From positions 1 to 64,000 of the forward strand of contig NZ_MZGX01000020.1 of assembly GCF_002051585.1 (NCBI RefSeq): 64,000 bases of DNA. Direction: 5' to 3'. Origin of the DNA: Ruminiclostridium hungatei (GTDB taxonomy: Bacteria; Bacillota; Clostridia; Acetivibrionales; DSM-1351). The first letter of the stretch is position 1; each line of letters opens with the position of its first letter. The notes under the pieces are model-generated. The model worked only from the letters and a program-made list of their open reading frames with translations, was not told the DNA's origin and ran no database searches. Positions 36,740 through 45,782 of the stretch are shown piece by piece. The translations under genes and the position numbers were made by a program.

Positions 36740-37171
36740 TTGTATGAGCGAATGCTGATAAAGGAAGTACAGCCTTCCATGGAGGATATTTTCAGCACGA
36801 TTGGCAAGGAGGGAGAAAAGCACTGGAAAATACTTGACGAGTTTTTCAGAAGCTCCTATGACATCGAGGCTGAAATCCGCTTTCCCTTTGGCAACAGCTA
36901 CGGCTGGGGTGTACGGTACAGGCACAGGAGCAAAACCTTATGCTACATGTTTCCTGAAAATGGAGCATTTACAGTGTTTTTTCAGATAGGCAAGCAGGAG
37001 GTGGCAAGGGTGCTTGAAAAGCTGGCGGACTTTTTGCCAAGAACCGTTGAAATATGGGAAAAACGCTATCCCTGCGGAGAGGGTGGCTGGCTCTATTACA
37101 GGGTGCTGAAACCGGAGGAAATCAATGACATAAAGGAGCTTATAAAATTTAAAAAGAAACCTGTAAGATAA
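36740..37171 (+). CDS. DUF3788 family protein
   Basis: A 143-residue soluble protein with the pattern of the DUF3788 family: the FGNSYGWGVRYRHRSKTLCYMFPE block near residue 50 (given by its ends), AFTVFFQIGKQE, and the closing GGWLYYRVLKPEEINDIKELI. It starts at TTG 36740 behind GAGGTG; an ATG four codons later is the alternative. The family is broadly distributed and uncharacterised. It stands alone before the thioesterase cluster. Confidence 0.75.
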   Translation: MYERMLIKEVQPSMEDIFSTIGKEGEKHWKILDEFFRSSYDIEAEIRFPFGNSYGWGVRYRHRSKTLCYMFPENGAFTVFFQIGKQEVARVLEKLADFLPRTVEIWEKRYPCGEGGWLYYRVLKPEEINDIKELIKFKKKPVR

Positions 37172-37312
37172 GTACAAACAGTTTTTACAAATTTCTGGTA
37201 AAATGTTATTATATGAAATATAATGCTGAAGACGGAAAATTTTTCATAAAGAACTTTGGCGTTAGTACCTTTTAAATGCAATCTAGTTTAAATAACATTA
37301 GCAGGTGATTGG

Positions 37313-38020
37313 ATGAAAAACATAAAATTATTTTGTATCCCATACGCAGGAGGCTCTGCAACAGTTTATGGAAAGTGGAAACCATACTTGAACGAGGCTA
37401 TTGAAATTATACCGCTGGAGCTGGCCGGAAGGGGAAAAAGGTTCGCCAGCGACCAGTACAGGGATATTGAAGAAGCAGTGAGAGATGTTTACGAACAGTT
37501 GAAAGATAAAATAACCGAAGACACATCCTATGCGGTTTTTGGTCACAGCATGGGCAGTCTGATAGCTTTTGAACTGGCATATAAAATTCATGAAAATAAG
37601 CTGCCACCTCCGATACACTTGTTCTTTTCAGGGAGGAAACCGCCTGATGACTGCAAAGAGGCTACGGCATATCACAAGCTGCCCAATGAAGGATTTCTCC
37701 ATGAAGTGAAGAAATATGGTGGAATGACGGAGGAAATATTGGCGCAAAGAAAACTGATGGACATTTTTTTGCCTATAATACGAAATGATTTCAGGATTAT
37801 TGAAACCCATTCCTTTTTGCAGAAGGACAGCAAGCTGAACTGTGATATTTCTGCATTTTACGGTAAAAAGGATGATATGACGGAACAGGATATGCAGGGC
37901 TTTGAAAGGTTTTCCATGAAGGCATGCAAGGTCTATGGCTTTGACAGCGGGCATTTTTTCATTGTGGAGGATATGGAAAGTGTTACTGATACAATTAATA
38001 ATATTTTATTAAACCGCTGA
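37313..38020 (+). CDS. Type II thioesterase (alpha/beta hydrolase)
   Basis: A 235-residue editing thioesterase of the GrsT/SrfD kind, which clears misprimed carrier proteins of nonribosomal peptide or polyketide synthetases. Motifs are CIPYAGGSA at residue 8, the ELAGRGKR loop near 36, the nucleophile elbow FGHSMGS with Ser79, an Asp in FYGKKDDMTEQD near 188, and the His of FDSGHFFI near 216. AGGTGATTGG precedes the ATG. It begins a group with an amidase, a PPTase and a CAT-like acyltransferase. Confidence 0.88.
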   Translation: MKNIKLFCIPYAGGSATVYGKWKPYLNEAIEIIPLELAGRGKRFASDQYRDIEEAVRDVYEQLKDKITEDTSYAVFGHSMGSLIAFELAYKIHENKLPPPIHLFFSGRKPPDDCKEATAYHKLPNEGFLHEVKKYGGMTEEILAQRKLMDIFLPIIRNDFRIIETHSFLQKDSKLNCDISAFYGKKDDMTEQDMQGFERFSMKACKVYGFDSGHFFIVEDMESVTDTINNILLNR

Positions 38021-38129
38021 TATGGCGGAAACAGGGAAGCGGGAACAGTGATGGTATGGAACGGTAGTTACAGGAACGGTGCTATTACTTATTACGGAAC
38101 GCTTATTTTATAAAGACGGCAGGTGACGC

Positions 38130-38945
38130 ATGGGTGATATTATGAAAGCGGCGGCAATTCAAATGGACTGCCGGTGCTGTGATGTAAAGGCAAATCTTGA
38201 AAAGGCCGGAGTTTTATTGAAAAAAGCCAAAGCTGCAGGGGCTGAACTGGCGGTTTTGCCTGAGCTTTTTAATGTAGGCTATGATTTGGATGCGCTGGAA
38301 GGCCTGGAATACAATTATAATGAGACTGCTGATGAAATCTCCCGGCTCTCAAAAGATTTGAACATGTACATAGTGGCCGGAGTTTTGGAGAAACTCAACG
38401 ATAAATACCATAACTCCGCGCTTATATTTGACAATAAGGGAACTATGGTGGACAGGTACAGAAAGGTAAACCTTTTTCCGCTGGGCAGGGAGAAAGAAAT
38501 ATTTGAACCGGGTGTTGAAACGACAACTTTTAGCATTGACGGCATTAAATTTGGGGTTATGATATGTTATGACATAAGATTTCCGGAATTAGGCAGGAAG
38601 TATTTCCAGGAGGGTTGTGACGCATTGCTGGTGGCCTCGGCTTTTCCTTTTGCCCGTCAGGAGCACTGGAATACCCTCATTAGAGCAAGGGCCATTGAAA
38701 ACCAGTCCTATGTCATTGCCGCAAACCGCTGCGGAATGGACGGCAAGACCCGATTTGCCGGAAATAGCTGTATTGTTGATCCCTGGGGCAATGTGTCTGG
38801 TGTTCCGGACAATTTTCAGGAAGCTGCAGTGGTTCAGACAATGGATATACAGGAAAGCAACAGAGTCCGGAAACTGTTTCCCATAAGAGAAGACAAGCAG
38901 CGGCTGGATTCTGTCCTGTCAATTAATAAGAGAAATGAGCAGTAG
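38130..38945 (+). CDS. Nitrilase-superfamily carbon-nitrogen hydrolase
   Basis: A 271-residue cytoplasmic hydrolase with the complete catalytic triad: Glu45 in LPELFNVGYD, Lys112 in YRKVNLFP and Cys146 in MICYDIRFPELGR. Family members hydrolyse amides, omega-amides, nitriles or N-carbamoyl compounds. The start is ambiguous: an ATG at 38142 would give the more typical MKAAAIQMD beginning, while AGGTGA better fits ATG 38130. It lies 109 bp after the thioesterase gene and 2 bp before the PPTase gene, suggesting a role in the same pathway. Confidence 0.88.
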   Translation: MGDIMKAAAIQMDCRCCDVKANLEKAGVLLKKAKAAGAELAVLPELFNVGYDLDALEGLEYNYNETADEISRLSKDLNMYIVAGVLEKLNDKYHNSALIFDNKGTMVDRYRKVNLFPLGREKEIFEPGVETTTFSIDGIKFGVMICYDIRFPELGRKYFQEGCDALLVASAFPFARQEHWNTLIRARAIENQSYVIAANRCGMDGKTRFAGNSCIVDPWGNVSGVPDNFQEAAVVQTMDIQESNRVRKLFPIREDKQRLDSVLSINKRNEQ

Positions 38946-38947
38946 AT

Positions 38948-39649
38948 ATGCTGGAAATTTATGCTGTGAGACTGGACTATACTTTTGAAAAAAACAAATA
39001 TGATGAGCTGCTCACCTGTATAGCTGCTGAAAAGCGTGAAAGGGTGGGCAGGTTTTTTAAATATGAGGATGCCCTCAGAACTTTGATTTCCGATATTCTG
39101 GTAAGATATCTGGTGTGTGACAGACTGAAGGTGAAAAACAAGGAACTGCTTTTCAGTGCAAATGAGTACGGTAAACCATTCCTGGCGAACTATGACGGTA
39201 TCCAGTATAATACCTCCCATTCGGGCCGGTGGGTGGTTTGTGCCCTGGCTGACAGTCCGGTGGGGATAGATGTGGAGCAGATAAAGCCAATTGATTTGAG
39301 GATTGCGGAAAGATTCTTTTCAAAAGAGGAGTTTGCAAGTCTTATGAGTAAGGAGGAGGCTCACAGGGAAGAATTTTTCTATGAGCTCTGGGCTTCCAAG
39401 GAAAGCTATATCAAGGCAATAGGCAGGGGTCTGTCAATACCTCTGGACTCCTTTTCAGTCAACATAGGGGAGAAGTCTGTGAGGCTGGATTCACAATACC
39501 AGGCGGCTGCTTATTTCTTTAAAAAGTATTTTGTGGAGCCGGGCTTCAAAATGGTGGCCTGTTCCTGCGGCGGCGATTTTCCTGAGAAGGTGGAATTCAT
39601 GGAAGCAAATGAATTGTATGAAAGAGCTTTAAGGCTGTTCAACCAATAG
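38948..39649 (+). CDS. 4'-phosphopantetheinyl transferase, Sfp type
   Basis: A 233-residue enzyme that attaches phosphopantetheine to carrier proteins. Motifs are YGKPFLANYDGIQYNTSHSG near residue 75, the Mg-binding PVGIDVEQIKPID near 103 (Asp and Glu ligands) and FFYELWASKESYIKAIGRGL near 140. Sfp-type enzymes, unlike AcpS, serve peptide, polyketide and thioamide synthetases. It is nearly contiguous with the preceding amidase gene. No synthetase is seen in the window, so its targets must be elsewhere. Confidence 0.93.
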   Translation: MLEIYAVRLDYTFEKNKYDELLTCIAAEKRERVGRFFKYEDALRTLISDILVRYLVCDRLKVKNKELLFSANEYGKPFLANYDGIQYNTSHSGRWVVCALADSPVGIDVEQIKPIDLRIAERFFSKEEFASLMSKEEAHREEFFYELWASKESYIKAIGRGLSIPLDSFSVNIGEKSVRLDSQYQAAAYFFKKYFVEPGFKMVACSCGGDFPEKVEFMEANELYERALRLFNQ

Positions 39650-39730
39650 TAAAACATGTTTAAGATATTCAGAAGAAATTCAGAAAGTATTGAGAAGAAA
39701 TTCAGAAGGGATTCAGGAGGGATAGCCAGC

Positions 39731-40363
39731 ATGGAATTTATAGATATTGACAATTGGGCGAGAAAAGAACATTTTAATTTTTTCCACAAATCGGATTATG
39801 CTCAATATAATATTTGTGCCAATATTGACATAACGAGTTTTTTAAGCCTGGTAAAGCAAAAAGGACTTCCGTTTTATTATTCAATGATTCATGCTGCAAC
39901 TCAAACTGCAAACGAAATAATCAATTTCCGCTACAGGATACGTGAGGACAGGGTTGTGCTGCATGAGAAGCTGACTCCGTCCTTTACCTATTTAAAGGAT
40001 AAGGAAGAACTTTTCAAGCTTGTTACCGCAGAGTTGAGGGAGGATATACGGGAATTTGCAAGAGTGGCTGATGAAAAAGCCCGAGCACAGACAGAATATT
40101 TTCCCGTAAAAGAAAATGCAGGCAGGGATGATTTCGTGTACATTACCTGCATTCCCTGGGTGTCCTTCACACATATATCCCATACCTTCCACCTGAATAG
40201 GAATGACTCGGTGCCAAGGCTGTCCTGGGGGAAATACTTTACTCTCAATGACAAAATCCTGCTGCCCTTTTCGGTGCAGGTCAACCATGCGCTGGTTGAC
40301 GGTGTCCATGTTGGAAAGTATTATACAAGACTGCAGGAATACCTGGATAATTTCAGCCTGTAA
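39731..40363 (+). CDS. Chloramphenicol acetyltransferase-like acyltransferase
   Basis: The 210-residue protein resembles the catalytic trimer-forming CAT family. The family's active-site motif HxxxDG is present as NHALVDGVHVGKYY near residue 186. An early FNFFHKSDYAQYNICANIDIT segment (ends FNFF and IDIT), YYSMIHAATQTANEI and PWVSFTH near 143 also match. I start at ATG 39731 (AGGAGGG 9 bases upstream) instead of an in-frame ATG 75 bases earlier. True CATs confer chloramphenicol resistance, but in this neighbourhood an acyl transfer in biosynthesis is equally likely. Confidence 0.82.
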   Translation: MEFIDIDNWARKEHFNFFHKSDYAQYNICANIDITSFLSLVKQKGLPFYYSMIHAATQTANEIINFRYRIREDRVVLHEKLTPSFTYLKDKEELFKLVTAELREDIREFARVADEKARAQTEYFPVKENAGRDDFVYITCIPWVSFTHISHTFHLNRNDSVPRLSWGKYFTLNDKILLPFSVQVNHALVDGVHVGKYYTRLQEYLDNFSL

Positions 40364-40369
40364 TTTACA

Positions 40370-40428
40370 ACAGCAGGATGAGAGTTTCACGGGTGGCATT
40401 ACAGCCGTAAAATTGACTTATCCTGCTT
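40370..40428. terminator. Convergent inverted repeat (possible terminator)
   Basis: AGCAGGAT and ATCCTGCT flank a 43-base loop between the CAT-like gene and the oppositely oriented propeller gene. T-tracts are weak, so the call is tentative. Confidence 0.35.
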
Positions 40429-40433
40429 ACAGG

Positions 40434-42473
40434 TTAATTTATATCCTTGTAAAGGAAAACCCCGTTGCAATATACAAAGGCTCTGCCTCCGCCGGCAAAA
40501 AAGACAGGATAATAGATAGCTATGGGCAGGCTTTCCTTTTGCCAGGATGCGCCGTCTCCGGAGCTGTAAAGATTATCGGCAGTGCCGGCTAAAAAGCTGT
40601 TGCCGGTCCAAATTATGGAGCGGATATTTTCAAGGGCTCCTTCAGAAAACTCAGTCCAGTTTTTACCGTCAGGTGATTGGAAGGCTGTGCCGTCTGCACC
40701 GATAAAAATATAATGCTCCTTGTCATAAAGCACATATGCGGCTTTCCCCTTGTAATCGTTTATATGTATCCTTTTCCAGTTCAGCCCGTCATTTGAAAAA
40801 TCAATATCTCCATACGCATTGCAGGCTATGTAGTTATTTTGTCCAACCACTATTTTTCCGTAGGCATTTGGAGCCTTTTTGGTTACCCAGTTCTTTTTAT
40901 CTGAAGATACTGCCGTACCCAATTGTCCGGAGACTATATACCTGTCTTTGTGGACGGTGAAGGCATTAATATTTCCAATGTCCATGTACAGCCGGCTTGC
41001 CGGATCAATTTTCGTTGTTTCCCAGTCCACAAGGTCTTTAGAAACGGAAAATGAACTGTAATTATAGGTGGTATATACTTCACCCGTCCACCTCAGATTG
41101 GATGACCATATTTCATCCGGCAGTTTGTTTTGCTTTACCCAGCTTAAACCATCCTTTGAGGTATGTACACAGTTGTCTGCGTCAATTGAAATAAAGTTCT
41201 TTCCATCCCAAAACTGTGGCATATGCACAGCTCCGCCGGTTTTTATCCAGTTTGTCCCTCCGTCGTATGAACTGCTTATAATTCCGCAATCACCGATGCT
41301 GATGATGTTTTGTTTATTGCATATAATATCCCTTACGCAATTATCCATGGAACTTTCAGCAGCAATCTCTTTCCAGGCGGTACCGTCGGCGGAGGAGTAG
41401 ATAAACGGCCCGTAAAAATAGCCCGGACGGTAAAAGCTGTTGGAGACCAGGATATATGAGCTGCCTGTATGTACCATTAAGCAGGACTGTGTATAGGAGT
41501 CCATTGACAAACTGCCGGTTTTGATGATTTTTTCGCCATCTGAGGTTTTATAGATAGAAAGATTGCAGTCGGGAAAACCGAGAATACCTTTATATTCCAA
41601 CAGGGAAATGAGAAAGTCACTGCCTGTCCAGATAATATTCTCACAGGAGGTGAAATCAATGAAATTTTCAGCTTTTTTCATGCTTTTTTCTGAAAGCTTT
41701 TTTGTAGTCCAGTTATAGCCGTTATTTGAGGTTGCCGAATACACTCCGGAGATATATACGGAATCATTGGTGTTAACTGTGTTTATGCCTATAGTGATGA
41801 ACATCTGTCCATTCCAGGCTATTTTGCTGAAAGACGGGTGGTTTTTAACTGTTTTTACCTGCCAGAGGAGACCATTCAGTGAAGTACAGATTTCTCCAGC
41901 ACTACCTGTTGTTACAAATACTTTGCCGTTGAAAACAGCATCATTTACTGTGGTTTTGGCTCCGGTGGAAGATACCTTCCAGTTAAGTCCATCCCTGGAC
42001 GAAAGAATTTCACCCGGCTTCTCGGTAAAGGCGATAAAAAGCTTCTTTCCATATATGATTTTTTTGATGGAATTATTGGTAACAGGCTTGACGACAGTCC
42101 ATTTGAAACCATCTGCAGAGTAAAGAATAGTACCCTCATCGCCAACTATAACTATTATATTTTCTGAACAGGCCACATCAGCAAGCTGGCTGCTGCACCT
42201 GGAGAGGAGCCCGGTATTGGTTTCCCAGCTCATGCCGTCATAGGAGGTCCTGACTGTTCCTCTGCTGCCTGCGGCAATATATAATTTGTTTTTAAAAAAG
42301 GTTATGCTGTTAAGATTGCTTGAAGACTTATCTTTGTCTATCAGCCATTGACCTGAGGGAGCTGTGCTGTCCTGCCCGGAGGTTTCGGAGGCAGGTTCCG
42401 CATCACAAATACGGGCTGGCGTTGTAAGCAGTAAAAGTATTATTGCAACTACAGTAAAAACATATTTTTTCAT
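40434..42473 (-). CDS. Secreted beta-propeller protein with Ycf48/BNR-like repeats
   Basis: A 679-residue exported protein with a clear signal peptide (MKKYVFTVVAIILLLLTTPA, cleavage near ICDAEP) and about a dozen repeats of 40-55 residues. Each repeat has a small hydrophobic strand, then a turn of the form SxDGxxW or SxNGxxW (for example TSYDGMSWET, YSADGFKWTV, SSRDGLNWKV, TSLNGLLWQV), a pattern of BNR/sialidase or Ycf48 propellers. No catalytic residues of sialidases are apparent; binding or structural display outside the cell is more likely. GGAGG precedes the ATG. Flanking genes are unrelated. Confidence 0.75.
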   Translation of the reverse strand: MKKYVFTVVAIILLLLTTPARICDAEPASETSGQDSTAPSGQWLIDKDKSSSNLNSITFFKNKLYIAAGSRGTVRTSYDGMSWETNTGLLSRCSSQLADVACSENIIVIVGDEGTILYSADGFKWTVVKPVTNNSIKKIIYGKKLFIAFTEKPGEILSSRDGLNWKVSSTGAKTTVNDAVFNGKVFVTTGSAGEICTSLNGLLWQVKTVKNHPSFSKIAWNGQMFITIGINTVNTNDSVYISGVYSATSNNGYNWTTKKLSEKSMKKAENFIDFTSCENIIWTGSDFLISLLEYKGILGFPDCNLSIYKTSDGEKIIKTGSLSMDSYTQSCLMVHTGSSYILVSNSFYRPGYFYGPFIYSSADGTAWKEIAAESSMDNCVRDIICNKQNIISIGDCGIISSSYDGGTNWIKTGGAVHMPQFWDGKNFISIDADNCVHTSKDGLSWVKQNKLPDEIWSSNLRWTGEVYTTYNYSSFSVSKDLVDWETTKIDPASRLYMDIGNINAFTVHKDRYIVSGQLGTAVSSDKKNWVTKKAPNAYGKIVVGQNNYIACNAYGDIDFSNDGLNWKRIHINDYKGKAAYVLYDKEHYIFIGADGTAFQSPDGKNWTEFSEGALENIRSIIWTGNSFLAGTADNLYSSGDGASWQKESLPIAIYYPVFFAGGGRAFVYCNGVFLYKDIN

Positions 42474-42628
42474 TTAAAGCATTACCTCCGCAAGTTTAAA
42501 ATATGGTTGAAGTATGTACCACAATTAGAATATAATAACAAATGTAATTTTACTACCAATGAAATTACAAAACCAGAAGATAAATATTAAATTTGTAATA
42601 CAAATTAGTTTATAAGTGAGGTTCAGAC

Positions 42629-43183
42629 ATGAATAAAAGTGCGTTTAATATGATCGGTTTTGCTTTTTTATTCCTATTTATCGATTTCCGGATACAGGGC
42701 TTTGATATTTTGCCTGATATTGCCGGCTATGTTCTCTTTGCCTTCGGTACCTATGCCATAATAGCCTTAAGCGGGCATTTCAGAAAGGCTTTTTACCTTA
42801 ACCTGCCCCTGTTGGTGATTTCAATATCTGACCTGTATCAAAGGCCTTCAAATGAATATTTTGGCCCGGTCAATCTGGGTTCCCTTGGGCTGTTGTCCAT
42901 ACCCTTGGCTCTTGTGAGTATAGCCTTGAGCATAGCGTTTGCCTATTTCCTTTTCCAGGGCATTATTGAGGTTGCTGGCAGTAAAGGTCTGGGTTCCATC
43001 GCTGAAAAAGCCGGCAGCCAATGGCGGCATTATTTATTCATCCAACTGGGAACTCTCCTGGCACCGGTGATGGCCTTAATCCCTGTTATAGGAATAGGCT
43101 ACATAATCGCACTATTGGTTATTTATTTTATTATAGTTTGTAGTATAATGAGATTTATGAATGAATGCGGCAGTACTTTATAA
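42629..43183 (+). CDS. Multi-pass membrane protein, unknown
   Basis: A 184-residue protein with about five hydrophobic helices. It begins MIGFAFLFLFIDFRIQGFDILPDIAGY (shown here only by its ends MIGFAFLF and LPDIAGY), a pattern repeated in several clostridial membrane proteins of unknown function, and has a soluble loop near residues 115-130. A GTGAGG sits 11 bases before the ATG. It is followed 24 bp later by an HD-domain hydrolase gene, probably in the same transcript. Confidence 0.6.
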   Translation: MNKSAFNMIGFAFLFLFIDFRIQGFDILPDIAGYVLFAFGTYAIIALSGHFRKAFYLNLPLLVISISDLYQRPSNEYFGPVNLGSLGLLSIPLALVSIALSIAFAYFLFQGIIEVAGSKGLGSIAEKAGSQWRHYLFIQLGTLLAPVMALIPVIGIGYIIALLVIYFIIVCSIMRFMNECGSTL

Positions 43184-43207
43184 TACGGAATGATAAAGGA
43201 GATAATA

Positions 43208-43801
43208 ATGTGGCAGGAGCGCCTGGAAAGGCAGATGCGGTTTATTACGGAGATTGACCGGCTGAAGCGGATTTTCCGCCAGAATGTAGTTATAGGGACT
43301 ACTGAAAATGAAAACGATGCGGAGCATTCCTGGCATATGGCTGTCATGGCAATGCTGCTGTCTGAATATTCAACAGAAAAAAACCTGGATATGCTCAAAG
43401 TACTGAAACTGATACTTGTTCATGACCTGGTGGAAATTGATGCGGGAGACACCTTCTGCTATGATGAAAAGGGTCTGGAGGATAAAGCCGAAAGGGAGAA
43501 AAAGGCGGCTCAGAGACTGTTTGGCATATTGCCGGAGGAGCAGGCACAGGAAATTTTTGAGTTCTGGAGGGAGTTTGAGGAGCTTGAAACTCCGGAGGCG
43601 GGATTTGCTGCATGTATGGACAGGCTTCAGCCTCTGCTGCTGAATTTTAACACCGCCGGGCATACCTGGCAGAAGCCGGGAGTAACCAGTGAGAAGGTTC
43701 TCAAGAGAAACAGGCTGCTGGAGCAGCATGTGCCCGAACTTTGGAATTTTGCCAGAAAAATGATTGAAAGCTCCATTGAAAAAGGTATTTTAAAAAAATA
43801 A
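43208..43801 (+). CDS. HD domain phosphohydrolase (YfbR-like)
   Basis: A 197-residue HD hydrolase of the 5'-deoxynucleotidase group. Metal-binding motifs are NDAEHSWHMAVMAMLL near residue 37 (His), KLILVHDLVEIDAGDTF near 73 (the HD pair) and the late Asp in CMDRLQPLLLNF near 137. These enzymes dephosphorylate dNMPs or related nucleotides. I start at ATG 43208, preceded by AAAGGAG, rather than the in-frame ATG that lies before the ribosome binding site. Confidence 0.85.
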   Translation: MWQERLERQMRFITEIDRLKRIFRQNVVIGTTENENDAEHSWHMAVMAMLLSEYSTEKNLDMLKVLKLILVHDLVEIDAGDTFCYDEKGLEDKAEREKKAAQRLFGILPEEQAQEIFEFWREFEELETPEAGFAACMDRLQPLLLNFNTAGHTWQKPGVTSEKVLKRNRLLEQHVPELWNFARKMIESSIEKGILKK

Positions 43802-43838
43802 TTTAAATATAAAATTTGTTGCAGCGGAGGATGGAGTC

Positions 43839-44303
43839 ATGTTCAGAGAAATGAGAAGAAACGACAGACAGGTCAGCAGTGATGAAGCGCTGAAGCTTAT
43901 GGAGGAAGCACAATACGGTGTGCTTTCCACAACCGGGGAAAATGGATACGCTTATGGAGTGCCCCTGAACCATGTTTTATTGGACAAGGGCATTTATTTT
44001 CACTGTGCTCAGGCAGGTGAAAAAATTGATAATATAGGTTTTAACAGCAAGGTTTCCTTTTGTGTCATAGGCAATTCCGAGCCGATTCCTGACAAATTCA
44101 GCTACAGATATATAAGTGCAATAGCTTTCGGAAACTGTACCGAGGTTTCAGGAGCAGAAAAGGAAGCAGCTCTGCTGGCTCTTGTTGAAAAATACTCAGG
44201 CGGATTTGTCCAGCAGGGTATTGAATATATAAAAAAGGATATGGACAAGACGAAGGTTATGAAAATCGCCATAGAGCACATAACAGGGAAGGCCAGAAGG
44301 TAG
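43839..44303 (+). CDS. Pyridoxamine 5'-phosphate oxidase family (NimA-like) flavoprotein
   Basis: A 154-residue split-barrel FMN-binding protein. YGVLSTTGENGYAYGVPLNHVLLDKGIYFHCAQAGEK (residues about 26-62, given by its ends YGVLST and HCAQAGEK) is the signature of the nitroimidazole-resistance (Nim) and PNPOx-like group. It probably reduces small molecules with FMN, but the substrate is unknown. GCGGAGG precedes the ATG. It stands close to the HD gene and may share transcription. Confidence 0.8.
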   Translation: MFREMRRNDRQVSSDEALKLMEEAQYGVLSTTGENGYAYGVPLNHVLLDKGIYFHCAQAGEKIDNIGFNSKVSFCVIGNSEPIPDKFSYRYISAIAFGNCTEVSGAEKEAALLALVEKYSGGFVQQGIEYIKKDMDKTKVMKIAIEHITGKARR

Positions 44304-44327
44304 GAGAAGCTTTGTTATTTGCATAAT

Positions 44328-44452
44328 TTAACCTGTTGAGTTAGTCAGAATGGGTTAAACATGCAAAAAGCCTGGACGCTACCTACTCCCGGACGAGTTT
44401 CAAATAAATGCTTGCATATAGAAATATGAAATTAATCATCCCAACAGGTTAA
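44328..44452. repeat. 125-bp element with inverted ends
   Basis: TTAACCTGTTG at 44328-44338 is mirrored by CAACAGGTTAA at 44442-44452. A second nested pair, ATGCAA and TTGCAT, lies inside. No coding pattern is present. It could be a MITE remnant, a stable RNA or a long terminator of the preceding gene. Confidence 0.4.
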
Positions 44453-44528
44453 TTTAGGAAGAATAAAAAATTCACTTATCCAGATAATATTTATGAAAAA
44501 TAATTTATTTATTCTGGAGGAATATAAA

Positions 44529-44705
44529 ATGAAAGCTAAGAAGATGGATCAACCGAACCATGGAATCAAATGTATTGTCAACACCTGCAGCTATCACATG
44601 CAAGGCGACTACTGCACTGCTGACAAGATTGAGGTTCATCCAAGAAATGCCTCAAATTCACAGGATACCGACTGTTCAACATTTACTCCCGTCGCAAGCG
44701 TCTAA
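44529..44705 (+). CDS. DUF1540 cysteine-rich small protein
   Basis: A 58-residue protein with the DUF1540 arrangement: IKCIVNTCSYHMQGDYCTADKIEV (residues about 13-36, given by its ends IKCIVNTC and KIEV) and a final Cys in TDCSTF. Four Cys residues could bind zinc or another metal. Such proteins are common in spore formers and anaerobes, function unknown. The ATG at 44529 follows GGAGG by 8 bases. Confidence 0.8.
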   Translation: MKAKKMDQPNHGIKCIVNTCSYHMQGDYCTADKIEVHPRNASNSQDTDCSTFTPVASV

Positions 44706-44721
44706 AGTGTAAAAAGCCTAC

Positions 44722-44758
44722 AAGCCTGTTAGGAAAATTCTTAACAGGCTTGAATTTT
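44722..44758 (+). terminator. Terminator after the DUF1540 gene
   Basis: CAAGCCTGTTA and TAACAGGCTTG form an 11-bp stem, followed by AATTTTTATT. Confidence 0.8.
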
Positions 44759-44825
44759 TATTACATATAAAGTAACATAAAAAGAATAGGAACCGAAAAT
44801 TTACATATGCAGGGGGCCTATCCGG

Positions 44826-45782
44826 ATGAAATATTTTGAGATAAATGATGTGGAAAACAATAAAATAAAAATGTCCAGAATTATCCTGGGAGGAATACCT
44901 TTCGGCACAATCCTTGATGAACGGCAGTCCTTTAAAATGATGGACAAGTATGCAGAAGCCGAGGGGAATACCTTTGATACCGCCAGGGTATACTGCGACT
45001 GGCTTGAAAATGGCCATTCCGCCAGCGAAAGGACAATAGGACAATGGCTGAGATCCAGAAACTGCAGAAAAGATATCGTACTGGCCACAAAAGGCGGGTA
45101 TCCTGCAGTTACCGGTGAATCACGTCTGTCACGGCAAGAGCTTGCAGGGGATTTGGACGAAAGCCTGAGAACCCTTCAGACTGATTATGTTGATATATTT
45201 CTTTTGCATAGAGATGATATAAATGTACCTGTGGATGAGGTGATGGATACCTTGCATATGCTTGTCAGGCAGGGAAAAACCAGGGCCGTGGGAGTGTCCA
45301 ACTGGACATGTGCAAGAATAAAGGAAGCCAACGAATATGCTGATAAAAACAACAGGCCTCGGCTTGTGATTTCACAGATTCAATGGAGTCTTGCAGAATG
45401 CTTTCCCCATAATTTCAACGACCTGACCATGGTATGTATGAATCCGGAGGAGTACCGGCAGTATCTGGAGCTGGGGCTTCCTGTAATGGCCTATTCCTCT
45501 CAGGCAAACGGCTTGTATTCAAAAGCTGATGCGGAGCTTGAGTTAATTCCCGCCAAGCTGCAGAAATTTTTGACTCTTGAGAATATCAACCGGTTTAACA
45601 ACCTGCAAAAGCTGTGCCAGAAAAAGGGCTACAGCAAAACCGCAGTTGCGTTGAATTATGTTATGGATAACAGGCTAAGCGGGTCGGCGATTATAGGCTG
45701 TACAAATATGGAACAGCTTGAGGATTGCCTGAAGGCGGCGGATATTACCCTTTCCCTTGAGGAACTGGACAGTCTGGTATAG
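44826..45782 (+). CDS. Aldo/keto reductase
   Basis: A 318-residue NADPH-dependent TIM-barrel oxidoreductase. The catalytic tetrad is complete: Asp51 and Tyr56 in FDTARVY, Lys89 in ATKGG and His128 in LLHRDD. SNWTC near 159 and SAIIGCTN near 290 mark the cofactor-binding side. Substrate class is not predictable. AGGGGG lies about 10 bases before the ATG. It is flanked by terminator and promoter-like sequence, so it is probably monocistronic. Confidence 0.9.
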   Translation: MKYFEINDVENNKIKMSRIILGGIPFGTILDERQSFKMMDKYAEAEGNTFDTARVYCDWLENGHSASERTIGQWLRSRNCRKDIVLATKGGYPAVTGESRLSRQELAGDLDESLRTLQTDYVDIFLLHRDDINVPVDEVMDTLHMLVRQGKTRAVGVSNWTCARIKEANEYADKNNRPRLVISQIQWSLAECFPHNFNDLTMVCMNPEEYRQYLELGLPVMAYSSQANGLYSKADAELELIPAKLQKFLTLENINRFNNLQKLCQKKGYSKTAVALNYVMDNRLSGSAIIGCTNMEQLEDCLKAADITLSLEELDSLV

